From: Patiria pectinifera
Lineage: Eukaryota > Echinodermata > Asteroidea > Valvatida > Asterinidae
DNA: 64,000 bases
Reading direction: 5' to 3'
Assembly: GCA_029964075.1 (NCBI GenBank)
Contig: CM057149.1
Location: 30,084,197-30,148,196, forward strand
A program made the translations under genes and the position numbers. This document shows, in pieces, positions 1 to 11,696 of the stretch (position 1 is its first letter; each line of letters opens with the position of its first letter). The notes under the pieces were generated by a model, which saw only the letters and a list, made by a program, of their open reading frames with translations, searched no databases and was not told the DNA's origin.

Positions 1-81
1 TGGTGCAGACCAGGGTGCAGCAAATAGTCGAATCGGCTTCTTGGACATGGCTAGGGATCGTTGGATGATGGGAATCTGGTG

Positions 82-660
82 ATCAAGTCAGTCACTAGTC
101 AATCGCAAGTCAATTGCAAGTCAATCACAAGCCAATCACAAGCCAATCGCAGGTCAATCACAAGTCAATCACAAGCCATTGACAGGTCAATCACAACTCA
201 AATCACAAGTTAGTCACAAGTCGATTGTATGTCAATCACAAGTCAATCACAAGCCATTGACAGGTCAATCACAAGTCAAATCACAAGTGCATCACAAGTC
301 GATACAAGTCAAATCATAAGTCGGTCACAAGTCAATCACAAGTCAATCAGAAGTCAAATCACAAGCCATTGACATGCCAATCACAAGTCAAATCACAAGT
401 TGGTCACAAGTGTATCACAAGTCGATACAAGTCAAATCATAAGTCAGTCACAAGTCAATCATAAGTCAATCACAAGTCAATCAGAAGTAAAATCACAAGC
501 CATTGACATGCCATCACAAGTCAAATCACAAGTTAGTCACAAGTCAATCACAGATCAATCACAACTCAATCACAAGTCAATCACAAGTCAATCCCAAGTC
601 AATCCCAAGTCATTCACAAGTCAATCAAAAGTCAAATCACTAGCCAATCACAAGCCCAAT
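82..660. repeat. AATCACAAGTC minisatellite
   Basis: A degenerate tandem array of about 10-11 bp units (AATCACAAGTC, CAATCACAAGT) fills almost 580 bases just downstream of exon 4 of GBA copy B, so it lies in that gene's intron 4. Variants such as AGCCATTGACAGGTC recur at longer intervals and suggest a higher-order unit. The plus-strand open frame through it (400-705) is a product of the repeat, not a gene. Short stretches of the same unit also occur near 35275-35350 and 43316-43370. Confidence 0.9.
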
Positions 661-694
661 CTCAAAGGTCCGAGTGACAGACATTTTAGATTAC

Positions 695-2058
695 CTTGTA
701 TTTGATGTCTTCCTTTGCTAAGGAGAAGTTCTGCAGAGCGAAATCGTTGGGCACATCGTCATAGGAGTATTCACCGGGTGAGAAATCAGTACTAGCCATA
801 GGAATGCGCCCAGTCGTGTACTCAATTCCTGCGACAAAACGAAAGAAATGAGAGACATTCGTAAAAACAATGTATGGAAACCGTTAAGGCAAAACTTAAA
901 ATAATCGTGTAAATAGCGTACCACATGATCATGAACCACAGCCTTACATAATACTAACTGGGCTTTTTTGAAAAATGAAGGTGCCAGCCCCAGCCCCCGC
1001 CCCCAAAAAAAGTTTCCAAGATGGCGAATGGATCCTTCCATTTTCTTGGCTGTTTTTGTGATACAAAGTTGTCTCCAAAGAAGCTGTAACCCTTTTCTAC
1101 ACAGTTATAATTTTGTTGGAAACAAATAAAAAGACAAGACAGTGTGGTCCAAAAAAAAAAAAAAAATGCAAAAATTAGACACAAAACAAAAAACATTGCA
1201 ATTTGCGTAGTTAAAATCTCTATCTTACCATCAATGGAGAAGTATGACCTGAGTAGGTTATCCTGAACCTTGCTTGATACGTTCAAGATGTTCATCGTCG
1301 CAGAGTCCGTGAAGGCTCCTCCAAACCCCAAGATGGTTTGATAAACTTCAGAGGAATTCACCGTTATCAACATGTTCTTGTCTGCAAATGAAGAAAATGT
1401 TCAACAAGGTTTTTTTGTCAAACACCTACAATGTTGTTTACATAATGTACATGTACATTCTTTCTTAAATATCGTCAATAAAACCTTTGCTATGTCTTAT
1501 GTTAATTAATACAGGATTTCTTCTACAAAGTTTTAATTGGTATGTTTTCGAGTCGCAACAAATACCACTTTTTCCCCCCAAAATTGGTGAGTCCTTATTT
1601 TTTTTTTTTTTTGCCTTTTTCCCCCCAAAAAAAGGACTCACCTGAATTGTCGGGCCACGAACAATTAAAAATGTGTGCAAGTATAATCTAGGCCTAAAGT
1701 TATGCCCGACTGAGCATAAACAACTCAAGGTCCGGCCCAAGACCTTGACACAGTGCATCCTCCAAAATCAGTCACCCATTTTTGCCATGTAGCCTCAATC
1801 CTGCGAAATCCTCCATTTTGCAAGGAGGATTTTGGAGAATTAGGGAAGGTTTATAGACGATAATACCTGTGATGTTGGAATGCACTGCAATGGCTTGCTG
1901 ATCCTTGCTGAACCGGTGCTGATCTTTGTCACTGGTAACGGACACAAACATCCCAGATTCGGTGTTGCTAATTCCCTGGACGGTGTCACAATACGTAGCA
2001 TTACACACGCAGACGTAGGAAGTCGCCAATGGGAAGGATTTTCTTTTGCACTCCACAG
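695..2058 (-). CDS. GBA: Glucocerebrosidase copy B, partial (exons 2-4)
   Basis: A second acid beta-glucosidase (GH30) gene, which in the family hydrolyses glucosylceramide in the lysosome. Three exons are seen: 2058-1867, 1381-1229 and 828-695. All introns are GT-AG with phases identical to copy A (1, 1, 0 after exons 2, 3, 4). Exon 2 holds the N-terminal Cys-rich motif CVCNATYCDT, matching the human four-cysteine segment, including the N-glycan sequon that is Asn19 in mature human enzyme. Exon 3 holds [16 protein letters not shown]. Exon 4 holds GRIPMASTDFSPGEYSYDD, aligning to human RVPMASCDFS. Exons 5-10, with both catalytic glutamates, would lie left of position 1. The signal-peptide exon should lie between 2059 and 12913 but I could not identify it. 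No stop or frame break is visible in these exons, so the gene looks intact as far as it can be seen. Confidence 0.9.
1640..1850. repeat. Interspersed repeat (CCTCAATCCTGC family), copy 1
   Basis: The segment carries GCCTCAATCCTGCGAAATCC and, next to it, a stretch reading AAGGTCCGGCCCAAGACCTT. Both occur again, rearranged, at 44741-45062, with the first motif there three times. It lies in intron 2 of GBA copy B. No clear terminal repeats or target duplication were found, so the class is unknown. Confidence 0.6.
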
Positions 2059-2101
2059 CTGCAACAAAATTTGACATCTCAATTGTTAATTTGTTTTTGA
2101 T

Positions 2102-2504
2102 TAACCCTAAAGGGGCTAGGGGGGAAGAATCCGCCCCCCCCCCCTTAACTTTTTCCGCGATAGCCTTAAAATTTTTTTCGCGACCCGAGCTGTTCCGACT
2201 GTTTAGCCTCGAGCCTTGCACATCTTTTGATACCAAAAACATAAAATTCGGACCATGGGCTGCTGCGCAGCGAAAAGTTTTCCGGGCTACGCGCCGTGAT
2301 AACTGAATTTTCCCATACATAGTGTACACAGAGCAGAATTACCATTAGTGCATATGAATAATTAATTAGCCATATTCCAAAACCCTTTGACCTATAGTCA
2401 TGAAATGTCTTGGGTATGTTCATGAAGAGTTGTTCTATGCATGTTCTGAGTTTCAAAATTCTTAGGCTGAGAGATGGTCGAAATAACTCGCCCCTTTTAG
2501 GGTT
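2102..2504. mobile_element. Small inverted-repeat element (TAACCCTAAAGGGGC ends)
   Basis: About 400 bp bounded by TAACCCTAAAGGGGC on the left and its near inverse GCCCCTTTTAGGGTTA on the right. There is no coding potential, so it is probably a non-autonomous DNA transposon (MITE). It lies just upstream of exon 2 of GBA copy B, in its intron 1. Confidence 0.7.
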
Positions 2505-3799
2505 ACAGAAGGCAGAACTCGGCTCATATTCATTAGGCTACTGATTTTCCGTTTCAACACTGTCAGGCCCAGAGGAACAACCAACTGTGATTGGTCAGTG
2601 TTGAAGGCGTGAGCTTGAAATCTTGATTCCGATTGGCTAATATTGGCAGGGTGATCATATTCACATTTGTTAGACATGAAACGTGTATTTAGAAAAATGG
2701 ATTCCCAAAACTTTCTTCATTCTGATAAGCTAAAAAAAGAGAGAATTTTACAATAATTATATTTCAAATTAGACCTGCATATGTACCAAATTATTATCAC
2801 TGAATTCTTGATACAATGAAGAGGAATCATATGAAAGTTTAACTGGTTCACAGCCCCATAGGTTCGTGCACAAATTGCCTGGTTGGTTTGTCATCCATGC
2901 CCAAGAAGCATTGCGAATATTGACAAATGTCGTTGCCTTGTTGTTTGTGGTTGTGTAATTTTAGAGAGTTTTGTTGTCTAAAAAGGGAGTACTCAGTTGA
3001 GCTAGTATAGCCCTACACTACGGTCCCGCACTGGAGTAAACTCTGCACTCTGGGCCATACGCATGTCAGCACAAAAGGTCGGTTATTGATATCATTTTTT
3101 TTCAAGGAAATTATTTGGACTTGCTTGGTGAAATACTGAGGACATTTTCTTTGCCCCAGTGGAATTTTTTGAGAAATTTGCTGGCTAAACTGTGAGTAAA
3201 GTGGGCCTGAATTAGTTTTGCACGTTTCAGAGCACTCCAGAGCCCTGTCTGAGCCATACCTTGCATTTGATGAGAGAGTACTGGATACGTCAGTTGGAAT
3301 ATGAGATGCGTCCAGAAAGACATCCACGTCAACCAAATCAACCTGCCGGCCATCATCAATTCATTCACTGCCTCTTCAAATTATTAAAAATGCTGCAAAA
3401 GAAACACAAATTGTAATTATGATCAGTTCGTCTTCTTTGAAAATAAGTCTTATTATATTCCTTCTTGTATATTTCTGGGTGTTGTTTTCCTGTGTTACCT
3501 GTCACAACTTTGCTATCAATGGAAAGAGAATTGCAAGACAGATTTAATGGCATTAAAATTAGCTCCGTAGGAGCTTGTGTTTCGGAGTTATGCCACTAGC
3601 TGCATGAAAGGGTAAATTTTGGGTGTCGGTGTCCGTTGTGTAACTGGGGCGATTGCGTGCTTCAAACGTGCTGGATAAGTGTGTTAAGAAAGCTAAAGGT
3701 TTATGTATGAATGTACTACTGCTTAGTTAGTACTACTAGTTCTGTACCACCTTTTGTTCAGATGTTTTATTCTAAGAAAAACTTCAATTACGGTATTAA
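2505..3799. other. Non-coding stretch without recognised features
   Basis: About 1.3 kb between two small elements. The short open frames here (for example on the minus strand at 3013-3553) have no recognisable domain, no coding-type composition and no convincing splice context. It should be intron 1 or the upstream region of GBA copy B. Confidence 0.5.
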
Positions 3800-4167
3800 G
3801 GCCAAAAAAAATAAATAAGTCGGTCTCTGGTCAGCGCGCGCGTCGATTTTAATCATGCGCGTTGACCTTTTTTTTATCCAAAATGTTCTGCGGTAGCTCC
3901 AACAGCGCCCTCTATTTCCGCACCTCCTCAATTTTTTTTTAACAAAGAGCACAAGGAATAGGAAATTGAGCCAAGGCAAATGATCGAAAGCACCAAGGCA
4001 AATTATGGAGGACACCAATGTACATGAGGACACCAAAAAAGCAAAATAGTACCCCACCTTGTCTGTACAATCCAAGCTTGAAGAAATAAAAAAAACAAAA
4101 AAGCCACGTCGCCGCGTCAATTCCGGAACTTTGGTCTGACCAGAGACCGAATATTTTTTTTTTGGCC
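3800..4167. mobile_element. GGCCAAAAA-ended MITE, family 1, copy 1
   Basis: A 368-bp element with terminal inverted repeats: GGCCAAAAAAAA followed by GTCGGTCTCTGGTCAG on the left, and CTGACCAGAGACCGA followed by a T-run and GGCC on the right. It is flanked on both sides by TAA (3797-3799 and 4168-4170). A 3-bp TWA-type target duplication points to the PIF/Harbinger superfamily, which is inference. Other copies are at 29757-30071 and 41095-41423. Confidence 0.82.
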
Positions 4168-4410
4168 TAATATTTGAATTTTTATCTCAAAATCATCATG
4201 GCAACATTGACTGTAATTTGTAAGTTGTGAATTGATATTTCCAGTGATAAGATAGGGGCCTAGACTTCTTTTTCTTTCAATTATTGTTTTGGAACATGCT
4301 CAAATACTAATTTAATTATCATCGTTTGAATTTTGCTACTTTTGCGTGGTTATTATACAATGTTATAATCATGATAATAGAACTAATACTACTACTAGTA
4401 TAGAACTTAT

Positions 4411-5000
4411 GGTAATCCTTACTTTTAGGACCCCGTTCCTATAGGAAGGGAAAGACTCACCAAAACAGTTGACTAAATGACACTCAAAATTGACATTCTG
4501 ATGTTTCTTGGCACATCTGAACAATTGGCAATGACACCTTCTTGAATATCAGCAGGTTTAATTTTGTGGAAAGGGGGCAGGGCTTTGACTTATGAGGGAA
4601 ATTCGGGGGTAAAGGGCGACGATGACAACCAGAAAACAGACTCAAAAACCAAGATGGCAAACGTGAAAGCTTGATGCGATGAAAGCTCGATGCTGATTGG
4701 ATGATAAAAAATAAACATCTTATTTTTTTTTTTTAGCAGCCAATCAGCATCGGGCTTTCATTATGTAAGGCTTTCACTTGTGTTGTGAGAACTACAACAT
4801 GACGTCTGACTGCGAAAAAAGGTAGGAAAGTCACATTTTCTTTGAAAGTGCTTTCAAAATTACAACTAACATGAGTTTATATGGAAAAAAAAGACTGCTT
4901 TAGCCTGCAAAAGTCACTTTGGTACTGGACAGTCATCTGCTAAAGTCAGTTTTGAACAGAACTCGTAAAAAAAAGAGGTGTCCTAAAAGTAAGGATTACC
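4411..5000. mobile_element. 590-bp MITE with perfect 8-bp target duplication
   Basis: Terminal inverted repeats GGTAATCCTTACTTTTAGGA (4411-4430) and their inverse (4981-5000) enclose a non-coding 590-bp element. The flanks are an exact 8-bp duplication GAACTTAT (4403-4410 and 5001-5008). An 8-bp duplication is typical of hAT, P and Merlin elements. A second inverted pair sits inside, around 4680-4760 (CGATGCTGATTGG and CCAATCAGCATCG), separated by an A/T-rich spacer. No transposase is encoded. Confidence 0.9.
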
Positions 5001-5008
5001 GAACTTAT

Positions 5009-6370
5009 ACTAGTGGGCCATAGGCCTAATTAATTAGGTGGTGTTTCCATTGATTGGATGTACCATGGATGAACTATCATGTACCTTACATTAAATATCA
5101 CGTGCACGTAATGGAGAGAGAGGCGTGAATTTGTTTTTTCTGTAGGCCTAGGCTACACACATTGACATAATCGACCATCATGACCATTATTGAAGGGACA
5201 CTAGGTCCTGAAACAGCCCAATCGGGCTACAAAACGCGCTTTGAACGAGATGATGTTAATCGAAATAACCTTTAAAACTAGGATATAAACATCCACACAA
5301 CTATCCTTTCAAAGCTGGGCGTTTTTGTGTTATTCCTGTATTATGCGTGAGAGAAGAATTCCGAAGTCCACTTTTGCGACCCCATAAATTCGAGCCGTTT
5401 GGATGCTAGTTGTGATTTCATTCGTACGCATATTATTGTGTTCGCCTTTTGCGGATGATGAAGAAACCACAATTTTGTTTGCATCGGCCGGGTGATTAGT
5501 CACCGCTGTTCCCGAGACACACAACGTGTATATAGTACACTGTATGAGAACGACACGAAAAGCGTATTCGTACTCCGTCATCAGTCTTGTCCGATGTAAA
5601 CAACCAGGGATTTTTCGTCTTTTTGGGGGAACGGTAAGACATTAGGTTGGTTTCCTTTCAACCACATGTTTGAAATAGGCTAAGTAAACAGGTAAACAAT
5701 CCAAAACATGAAAATTTCGGGGATTTCAGGAAATTGCTGTGAATGTAATTAAATAATAACATGTGTAAACAAAGTTTATTTTCGTCTGACTTGAGCTTTA
5801 TAACTTTTTTGCAACTTACCTCTGTTACAACTTACAATGAGCCTTCCTTCCCGTGGTATTAGTAATAATTTAGTAGTACTCGAGTACACATGACATACTC
5901 GATCGGTATGCAATTGTGTGTGGTGTGCATGTGGCCTGTGGCGCAGCAGCTCAGCTCATCATGTCGGTGTCAGTACTCAGTGCAGTGGCGTGATCCAGTT
6001 GTGAGTCACGTGCACGTCATGTGTCCTTTGATGTAAATGAAAACTAGATTTTCTTCAAGCTTATGAGCTCACTTGTGTTTGCCCCCAACTTAATTGGGAC
6101 TTTATTTCAAATTGTGTCCTTTATGTCACTTGTCAGATGAAGTGAATGGTAAGTATAAAGTGAGGCCAAAATTTACGGTAATTTATTTGATTTTGGCACT
6201 AAGAACTCGAACAATTATTCTGGATCCACAGGTAAAGCCGAAGTAGACGGAGCCGAGATTTGGAAATACTCGCATTGCAACAGCCAATCAAAATTTTGTT
6301 TGAGAGTAACAGTGTGGGCCCCTGCGCGTTTTCATTACACTACAATAGTTAAATGTGAACGGTGACAGAC
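5009..6370. other. Non-coding stretch; one weak signal-like ORF
   Basis: About 1.36 kb with no domain-bearing frame. The minus-strand frame 5581-5330 starts with a hydrophobic segment (FRVVLIQCTIYTLCVSG) and was considered as the missing signal-peptide exon of GBA copy B. However, no consensus phase-1 donor follows it, so it is not called. Confidence 0.4.
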
Positions 6371-6379
6371 GATTTGCAT

Positions 6380-7089
6380 TAGTCTGGTTCCCCGACCTGA
6401 CAATTTCCCCCGACGTCTACATGTCTAAATTGTAGGTCAGGCAGCCTCCGTGGCTAAAAATAAACATGACGACATTGACGGCCCTTTTTCAAAGCTCGAC
6501 TTCGTTTCCGAATTCGCTTTATCACATAAAGCTTTTAATGTTCCGATACTTTTTTCAAAAATAAATCACTTGCTTTATATATCATACAGTTATGATACTT
6601 CTGTAAAAAAAAGAAAGACTAATTTTAACCTGGAATCTTCAAAGTTGGACACCCAAACAGCACTGTTAGCAGGCGGAGCCGAATTGAGACCACGCCGCGT
6701 TTTGGAAAATGCCGGTAACGGTCGTCAAATTCAAACTAGTGCATGACGCAGCAAAAAGTTCGCCCCTCGTATACGATCCGAGTGCAAAATCGTCGTTGAA
6801 TTTCAAGTTTTCTAAATAAAAGCAATGGATATTAATTATCAACAAGTTTTTTAAAGTTTTTAATAAGCAATTAGCAGTTAATAAAACCTATATTATACTT
6901 GGAAATACTCGGACACTATCCGATTGTCGACGAAATGAATTCGGCAAACTTCGGACAGTTTCGGAAAAAGGAGGAATTCCTCCCGTTTTAGTCACGTGAT
7001 GTAAATTGTAATACATTGTATTACCGGAGGCTACCTGACCTAAGATTCATCAGGAATAGTCGGAATCTTTTGGTCTGGGAACCAGACTA
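6380..7089. mobile_element. 710-bp element with perfect 9-bp target duplication
   Basis: The ends are TAGTCTGGTTCCCCGACC and its near inverse GGTCTGGGAACCAGACTA. Further inside, a second inverted match pairs AGGTCAGGCAGCCTCCG with CGGAGGCTACCTGACCT. The flanks are an exact 9-bp duplication GATTTGCAT (6371-6379 and 7090-7098), which suits Mutator-like elements among others. The open frame inside (6450-6746) has no recognised domain. The same terminal sequence forms the inner hairpin of the TTAA-target elements elsewhere in the window. Confidence 0.88.
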
Positions 7090-7426
7090 GATTTGCATAT
7101 GCATTGCTATGCTTCGGCCGCGCCGCCGCGGAAAAGTCAAAATGGATGTGTTACGTGTGTGCATGGTGTGTGCGAAGGTTAACTGTACTTGTTTATCATA
7201 TCAAGATTCTTTGTGTTACTGTTAATTTTTTATCGAGAATGTATTTTGCAGTAGTACGAAACTGCGAAACTGGGTTAACACATCAAAATGGACAAGAAGT
7301 TGGCTCTGACGGAAACGCTGGTTCAAGCCATTCAGCAGGACATGTTCGGGTAAGTAGTCTGACTGACAGTGAGTGACACCTGACACTTCCTTACCTACCT
7401 TGGCTTGGCTTGAGTCGAGTCGAGTT

Positions 7427-8178
7427 AGACCCGTGAACGTGGCTATATACATGTGTATAGGTCATAGCCACGTTTCAATCTATAGTAAAAACTCTCTAAT
7501 GTGATCCGCGGTTACTACGCTGGATTGACCGTTCTAGCCGAATTTCGGCTACATTTGACAGAATATTTGCATACAAAAATGAGTTGTACAGAAAATCCAG
7601 CAGAATATTTTTTCGGCAGAATTATGAACACTGTCACTGAATGACTGAATCACTGATGAAGATGAACATGAAGGAAAATGAAAAAGATTAGAGAAATATG
7701 GCACATTTGGTTTGAAAAGCCTTTATTTATTGAAAGATCCCTAGAACAAATCTTTAAACAAATAATGGACCAGCAAATATACTGGGCATGCTGGGTGATT
7801 TGGCAGACCTTCAAAGTGGATTTAGCAAAATTTTCAGCCTACTATGTAAGACGGTTAGTCGGGTAGGCACTGGTGGGACTCTTACCGTTTTACGCATGCA
7901 GAACTCGGGGTACCAGAGTTGGCATGCCTGTCTTTGATTTTCTGATCATTTTGAAAACGTTCGTTGTGACAAAGTTGTGCCGTAATTTACATAAAATATC
8001 TCGGCAATGACAGATCCAACACTTGCGTGAATTCACAGGAAGTCTAACAAGTAAGTGATTTACGTACGGGCAAAATTATACATGGTTATATGTAGTGGAT
8101 CAAAAGATAGAATGACTTCGCTAGTATTTACCCGAGGGAGGCGCGTGGCGTTGTATACAACGCCACGTTCACGGGTCT
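7427..8178. mobile_element. Element with AGACCCGTGAACGTGGC ends
   Basis: AGACCCGTGAACGTGGC (7427-7443) and its inverse GCCACGTTCACGGGTCT (8162-8178) bound about 750 bp of non-coding sequence. Both flanks carry GAGTT/GAGTC-rich sequence, so the exact duplication cannot be fixed by eye. Probably a non-autonomous DNA element. Confidence 0.65.
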
Positions 8179-8570
8179 AGAGTTGAGTCAGTGTACATGT
8201 CTGATCGACCTTTGAAGTTTGAACATCAGTCAGGCCCATGACACAGTCATCATCACTGATACTTCGTCAACTCCGTCAACTAGCCCGACTGGTACGGCCA
8301 GACGCAGTCGGGCTATCCGTCAACCAGTTCTAGCATGGTGATTTTTCGGGGGTCAGCACTCTATGGCTTTTGGAAATGCCCTTTGATAGACGAAATACCT
8401 TTGTCTGAAATGCCACTTTGTCTGAAACACAAATCCACCGAAAAAGTTTAGCAGGTTGATCTATAACTAACTCTGAAATGTTTTAGAACGATTGACATTT
8501 GAATCGTGGGACAATTTTTTGGGTTGAAAATCTGAGTTTTTACTCACCAGTCTCGCGTTGCCGATGTTGC

Positions 8571-8793
8571 AATGTTGCAACCTGACACCACTTGTGCGAT
8601 TGTGTACAAAGTCTATGGAGACCGAGAGTCAACAAAAATTTTCTCAGTATTTCCTAACCAAATTGGACACATGTTGGAAACGTTTCTCATTCCCAGATTT
8701 ATGTCTTATCATCATTTTTTTGCAATGAATGACCTTCAAGGCTTCATTGAGATGAATATGATTAAGAAAAAAGTGGCGTCAGGTTGCAACATT
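8571..8793. mobile_element. Short inverted-repeat element (AATGTTGCAACCTGAC)
   Basis: AATGTTGCAACCTGACACCA on the left is mirrored by GGCGTCAGGTTGCAACATTT on the right, enclosing about 220 bp. The plus-strand frame through it (8572-8832) begins in the left repeat and has no recognisable domain. Confidence 0.6.
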
Positions 8794-9039
8794 TTTCCCC
8801 AAATTAGAGTCAAGGGCGCTTTTTATTACTAAAAAATGACATTTTCAACATACCGGTAGAGCAGACTTCTCTCAATACAATGACACATTTTTTGTAATTA
8901 TTGAAATTTTCTTGGGGTAGAAATTACGATTTTCCTCTGGGTTTAAAATTACGGTTGGTGCCGTGCGATTCAGCGCGCCTTGCGCGTTCACGGTACATCG
9001 CGTGCTAATCCGAATCGCCATCTTTATTTTCGTGTTGTG

Positions 9040-9300
9040 TTTTGTCATTGTTAGAGATAGCTCATTCGTTGTGGCCGCCCCTCGCTTGTGGAATGAGCTT
9101 CCTTCTTGTCTGAGAGAGGCGGTCTCCCTGCCTGTATTCAAACGTCTCCTTAAGACATTCTTGTTCCAGGTCCAGTCATTATCATATTGTGTCTGTTTCG
9201 CTTTCTGTTATTTTTTTTGTGGATGAGTGTTAAGAGCTTTGTTCTTTGTAAATTGCTATACTTTGTATTATTATTATTATTGTTATTATTACTACTACAT
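9040..9300 (+). mobile_element. LINE 3' end fragment (RT C-terminal tail)
   Basis: The plus frame around 9047-9225 reads SFVVAAPRLWNELPSCLREA, then VSLPVFKRLLKTFLF. This is the well-known conserved tail just after the reverse transcriptase of CR1/L2/Jockey-type non-LTR retrotransposons. It is followed by a TTATTATTATTGTTATTATT simple-repeat tail at about 9260-9300, as such LINEs have at their 3' end. Only the last 60 or so codons remain, so it is a 5'-truncated insertion. Not a host gene. Confidence 0.8.
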
Positions 9301-10410
9301 TTGTACTAGTGTGGCCCGGATATTGCTCCCATGTATACTTGGCCGAGAGAGAGTCACATTACATTCGCTTTTTTTTTGCTGTCTTCTTGTGCATGGACGA
9401 AAGTACTAGGCCAATACCAGCGCAGCAACCCAAGTAGAAGTACTATAACCGTAGCAACCAAAATACAACTGAAGTACAATACGCATAGCAACCCAAGTAC
9501 AATACGCATACAATATCAACCAGTATTGTGTGCAAATGCGGTTACAGGTGAATACTTTGCGCGTATTGTTCCCAAGCACTAGAGCTAGCACGCTAGGGTC
9601 TTACATTTTGTGAAAGGGTGGTTTGGAAAAGTTCTTGAGTAAATTTTGAACTTACATACGTGTACACATGTATACATTTGCTATTGAAATAGAAATTTAC
9701 ATTTTCATTGTGTAAATTAATCAGTTATTTTTTTTTTAAATCAAGCAGAATCTGTGGGTGAGGTGTTCTAAAACAAATATATTTGGGTGTCTAACTCGAG
9801 GTGCAATGTTTGTGTACATAACTTTTTTTTTTATTAACAGATCTATACCACTGCTAGCAAGGAATGATTTATCAAAGGTTGCTTTAAATCAAAAGTAAGA
9901 AATACAAACCTGTTTCAATATTTCAATAAAAATTGTTTCTCCTTTTTTAAAAATTTAACACCTACAATGTAACAGATGCCATTTCTGAATATTTAAATTA
10001 GGGTGTGCATAGGCCTACATTGTGTTAGGAACCGGGTACCTGAGTGCCCTACCCCAGATGTCAGGAACCGGTTCCAGATTATGAGATCGGGTACCCGTAA
10101 CCAGCAACTCTACAAACTACTTACCGGTACATTGTAGTAACTTCTCAGACAATGAAAAAGAAAAGGTTTCTGATGTCATTTATGGAGAATTTGAAAATGA
10201 AAACCAGGCTAAATACAATGGAAGTGCAAAACAGATTCACTGCTATGACGCTTGCGAAAATGCAAAGAGCTTCATGGGCTTACTGTACACATAACAATGT
10301 AAATTGTATCTTGCTGCACGATATCGATGCACCAATGGTTATAATCGTGCAGGTCCTTTTGGACAATCTGTACAGCAACTTCCAAGATTTGTATTTTGGG
10401 GTTCGTTCTT
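9301..10410. other. Non-coding intergenic stretch
   Basis: No gene is recognised. At 9410-9510 short motifs of the type AGCAACCCAAGTACAATACG repeat three to four times. The rest is A/T-rich without domain-bearing frames. Confidence 0.45.
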
Positions 10411-10414
10411 TTAA

Positions 10415-10957
10415 AGGGAAGATACCACATTTGCAAACATCGAAAAATAAAACTACCAAGTGTACGAAATACCTTACTAGGATGTTGGTAAATGCCAGCC
10501 TAATTAAACATGTTAAAGCATCCTTTAAAATTATGGCACCTGGTGTGAAGTCATTTTCAAGAAAATTGTATTTCTGTATACATTTCCAATGGTGGTCGGC
10601 CGACCACCATTGGAAAAACCCAACTATTTTTCAACCACTGCCCCGAATTTACAATTTTTTTCAGTCAAAATTTTGTTTGCTATTGGTTACATGTTCATGA
10701 ACCGGTACAGGCCAACTAGACTGGTTCCCTTACCTTACAATTTTCTGACATCTATAAATTGATCCATTTTATCTTTAGTGGAGTCAGGGAACCAGACTAC
10801 TCAAACGTTTTTGTTTTTCTTGGTTTTTCAAGCATTTTCGTAACACAAAACTTCAAACACGTCAGTTAAACAATATTTGATCTATTATAGGCCTACTAAC
10901 CCCTCAACTAGTTCATTTCTGAAAATTGCAGCAAAAGCCAATGATGTGTAATTCCCT
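10415..10957 (+). mobile_element. TTAA-target MITE, copy 1
   Basis: A 543-bp element starting AGGGAAGATACCACATTTGC and ending with TTCCCT, flanked on both sides by TTAA. TTAA duplications are typical of piggyBac and Kolobok transposons; the superfamily is not resolved here. It contains two internal palindromes: one around TGGTGGTCGGCCGACCACCA, and one from TAGACTGGTTCCC to GGGAACCAGACTA at 10717-10799. The long plus frame 10152-10700 runs into it by chance. Confidence 0.85.
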
Positions 10958-11696
10958 TTAACGGGTAACCATGTTTTTTTCAATCGGGTACCCGGTTCCC
11001 GACTACCCGTCCCGTTCACCCCTAATTCAAATATGTATTTAAAAAAAATCTATAATCAGCTCACTTTCTGATCAAATGATTTGCCATATTAGCATTACAT
11101 TGCACAGGTCTACATGTACACATGTGCGTGTACATACCCACTACCGGTAGCAAGCTGAAAGTTTTTTTAAGAAACGTTTGTCTACTAGATGCATATGCCA
11201 AAAATACCCTACTGGATACATCATGTACGATACACTGACAAACAATACATTTTATATGAAACAATGAGTAATTACAACTGAAATTCGGGAAGAAACAAGG
11301 GATCCATGAAAATGTAGGTTTTTTCTAACCACCTTTTTTTTTTGTCAACAGTATCAATCACACTTTTTGTAGTAAAAACCTTTTCATAACTTTTTTTTCC
11401 TATCAACTTTATAACATTTGGAAACAAAATATAGGCCTATTTACAAAATGTAGGTCCATGATGAAATGACATTCGGACATATTGAACTGATAACTGCACT
11501 GATTAATACCGGTACATAAATTTGTAAAAAACCCAACTTTTTTGTCCGTGTCTAAGTGTACATGTACGTGTACCGGTATGTGACAGCTACTACCTATGTT
11601 AACATTAATTGTGCACGGTCATTTTCGTCAAATATTTTCAAAACAGTTGATTTAATTCAAGTGAATTTACAAAATTGAAAATTGGTATGCATTTAA

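Noticed and set aside
5330-5581. Candidate signal-peptide exon for GBA copy B (minus strand)
   Set aside because: Hydrophobic start, but no consensus phase-1 donor and no similarity to the copy A leader.
8963-9226. Host secreted or membrane protein (hydrophobic plus frame)
   Set aside because: The second half is a LINE reverse-transcriptase tail followed by a TTA repeat.
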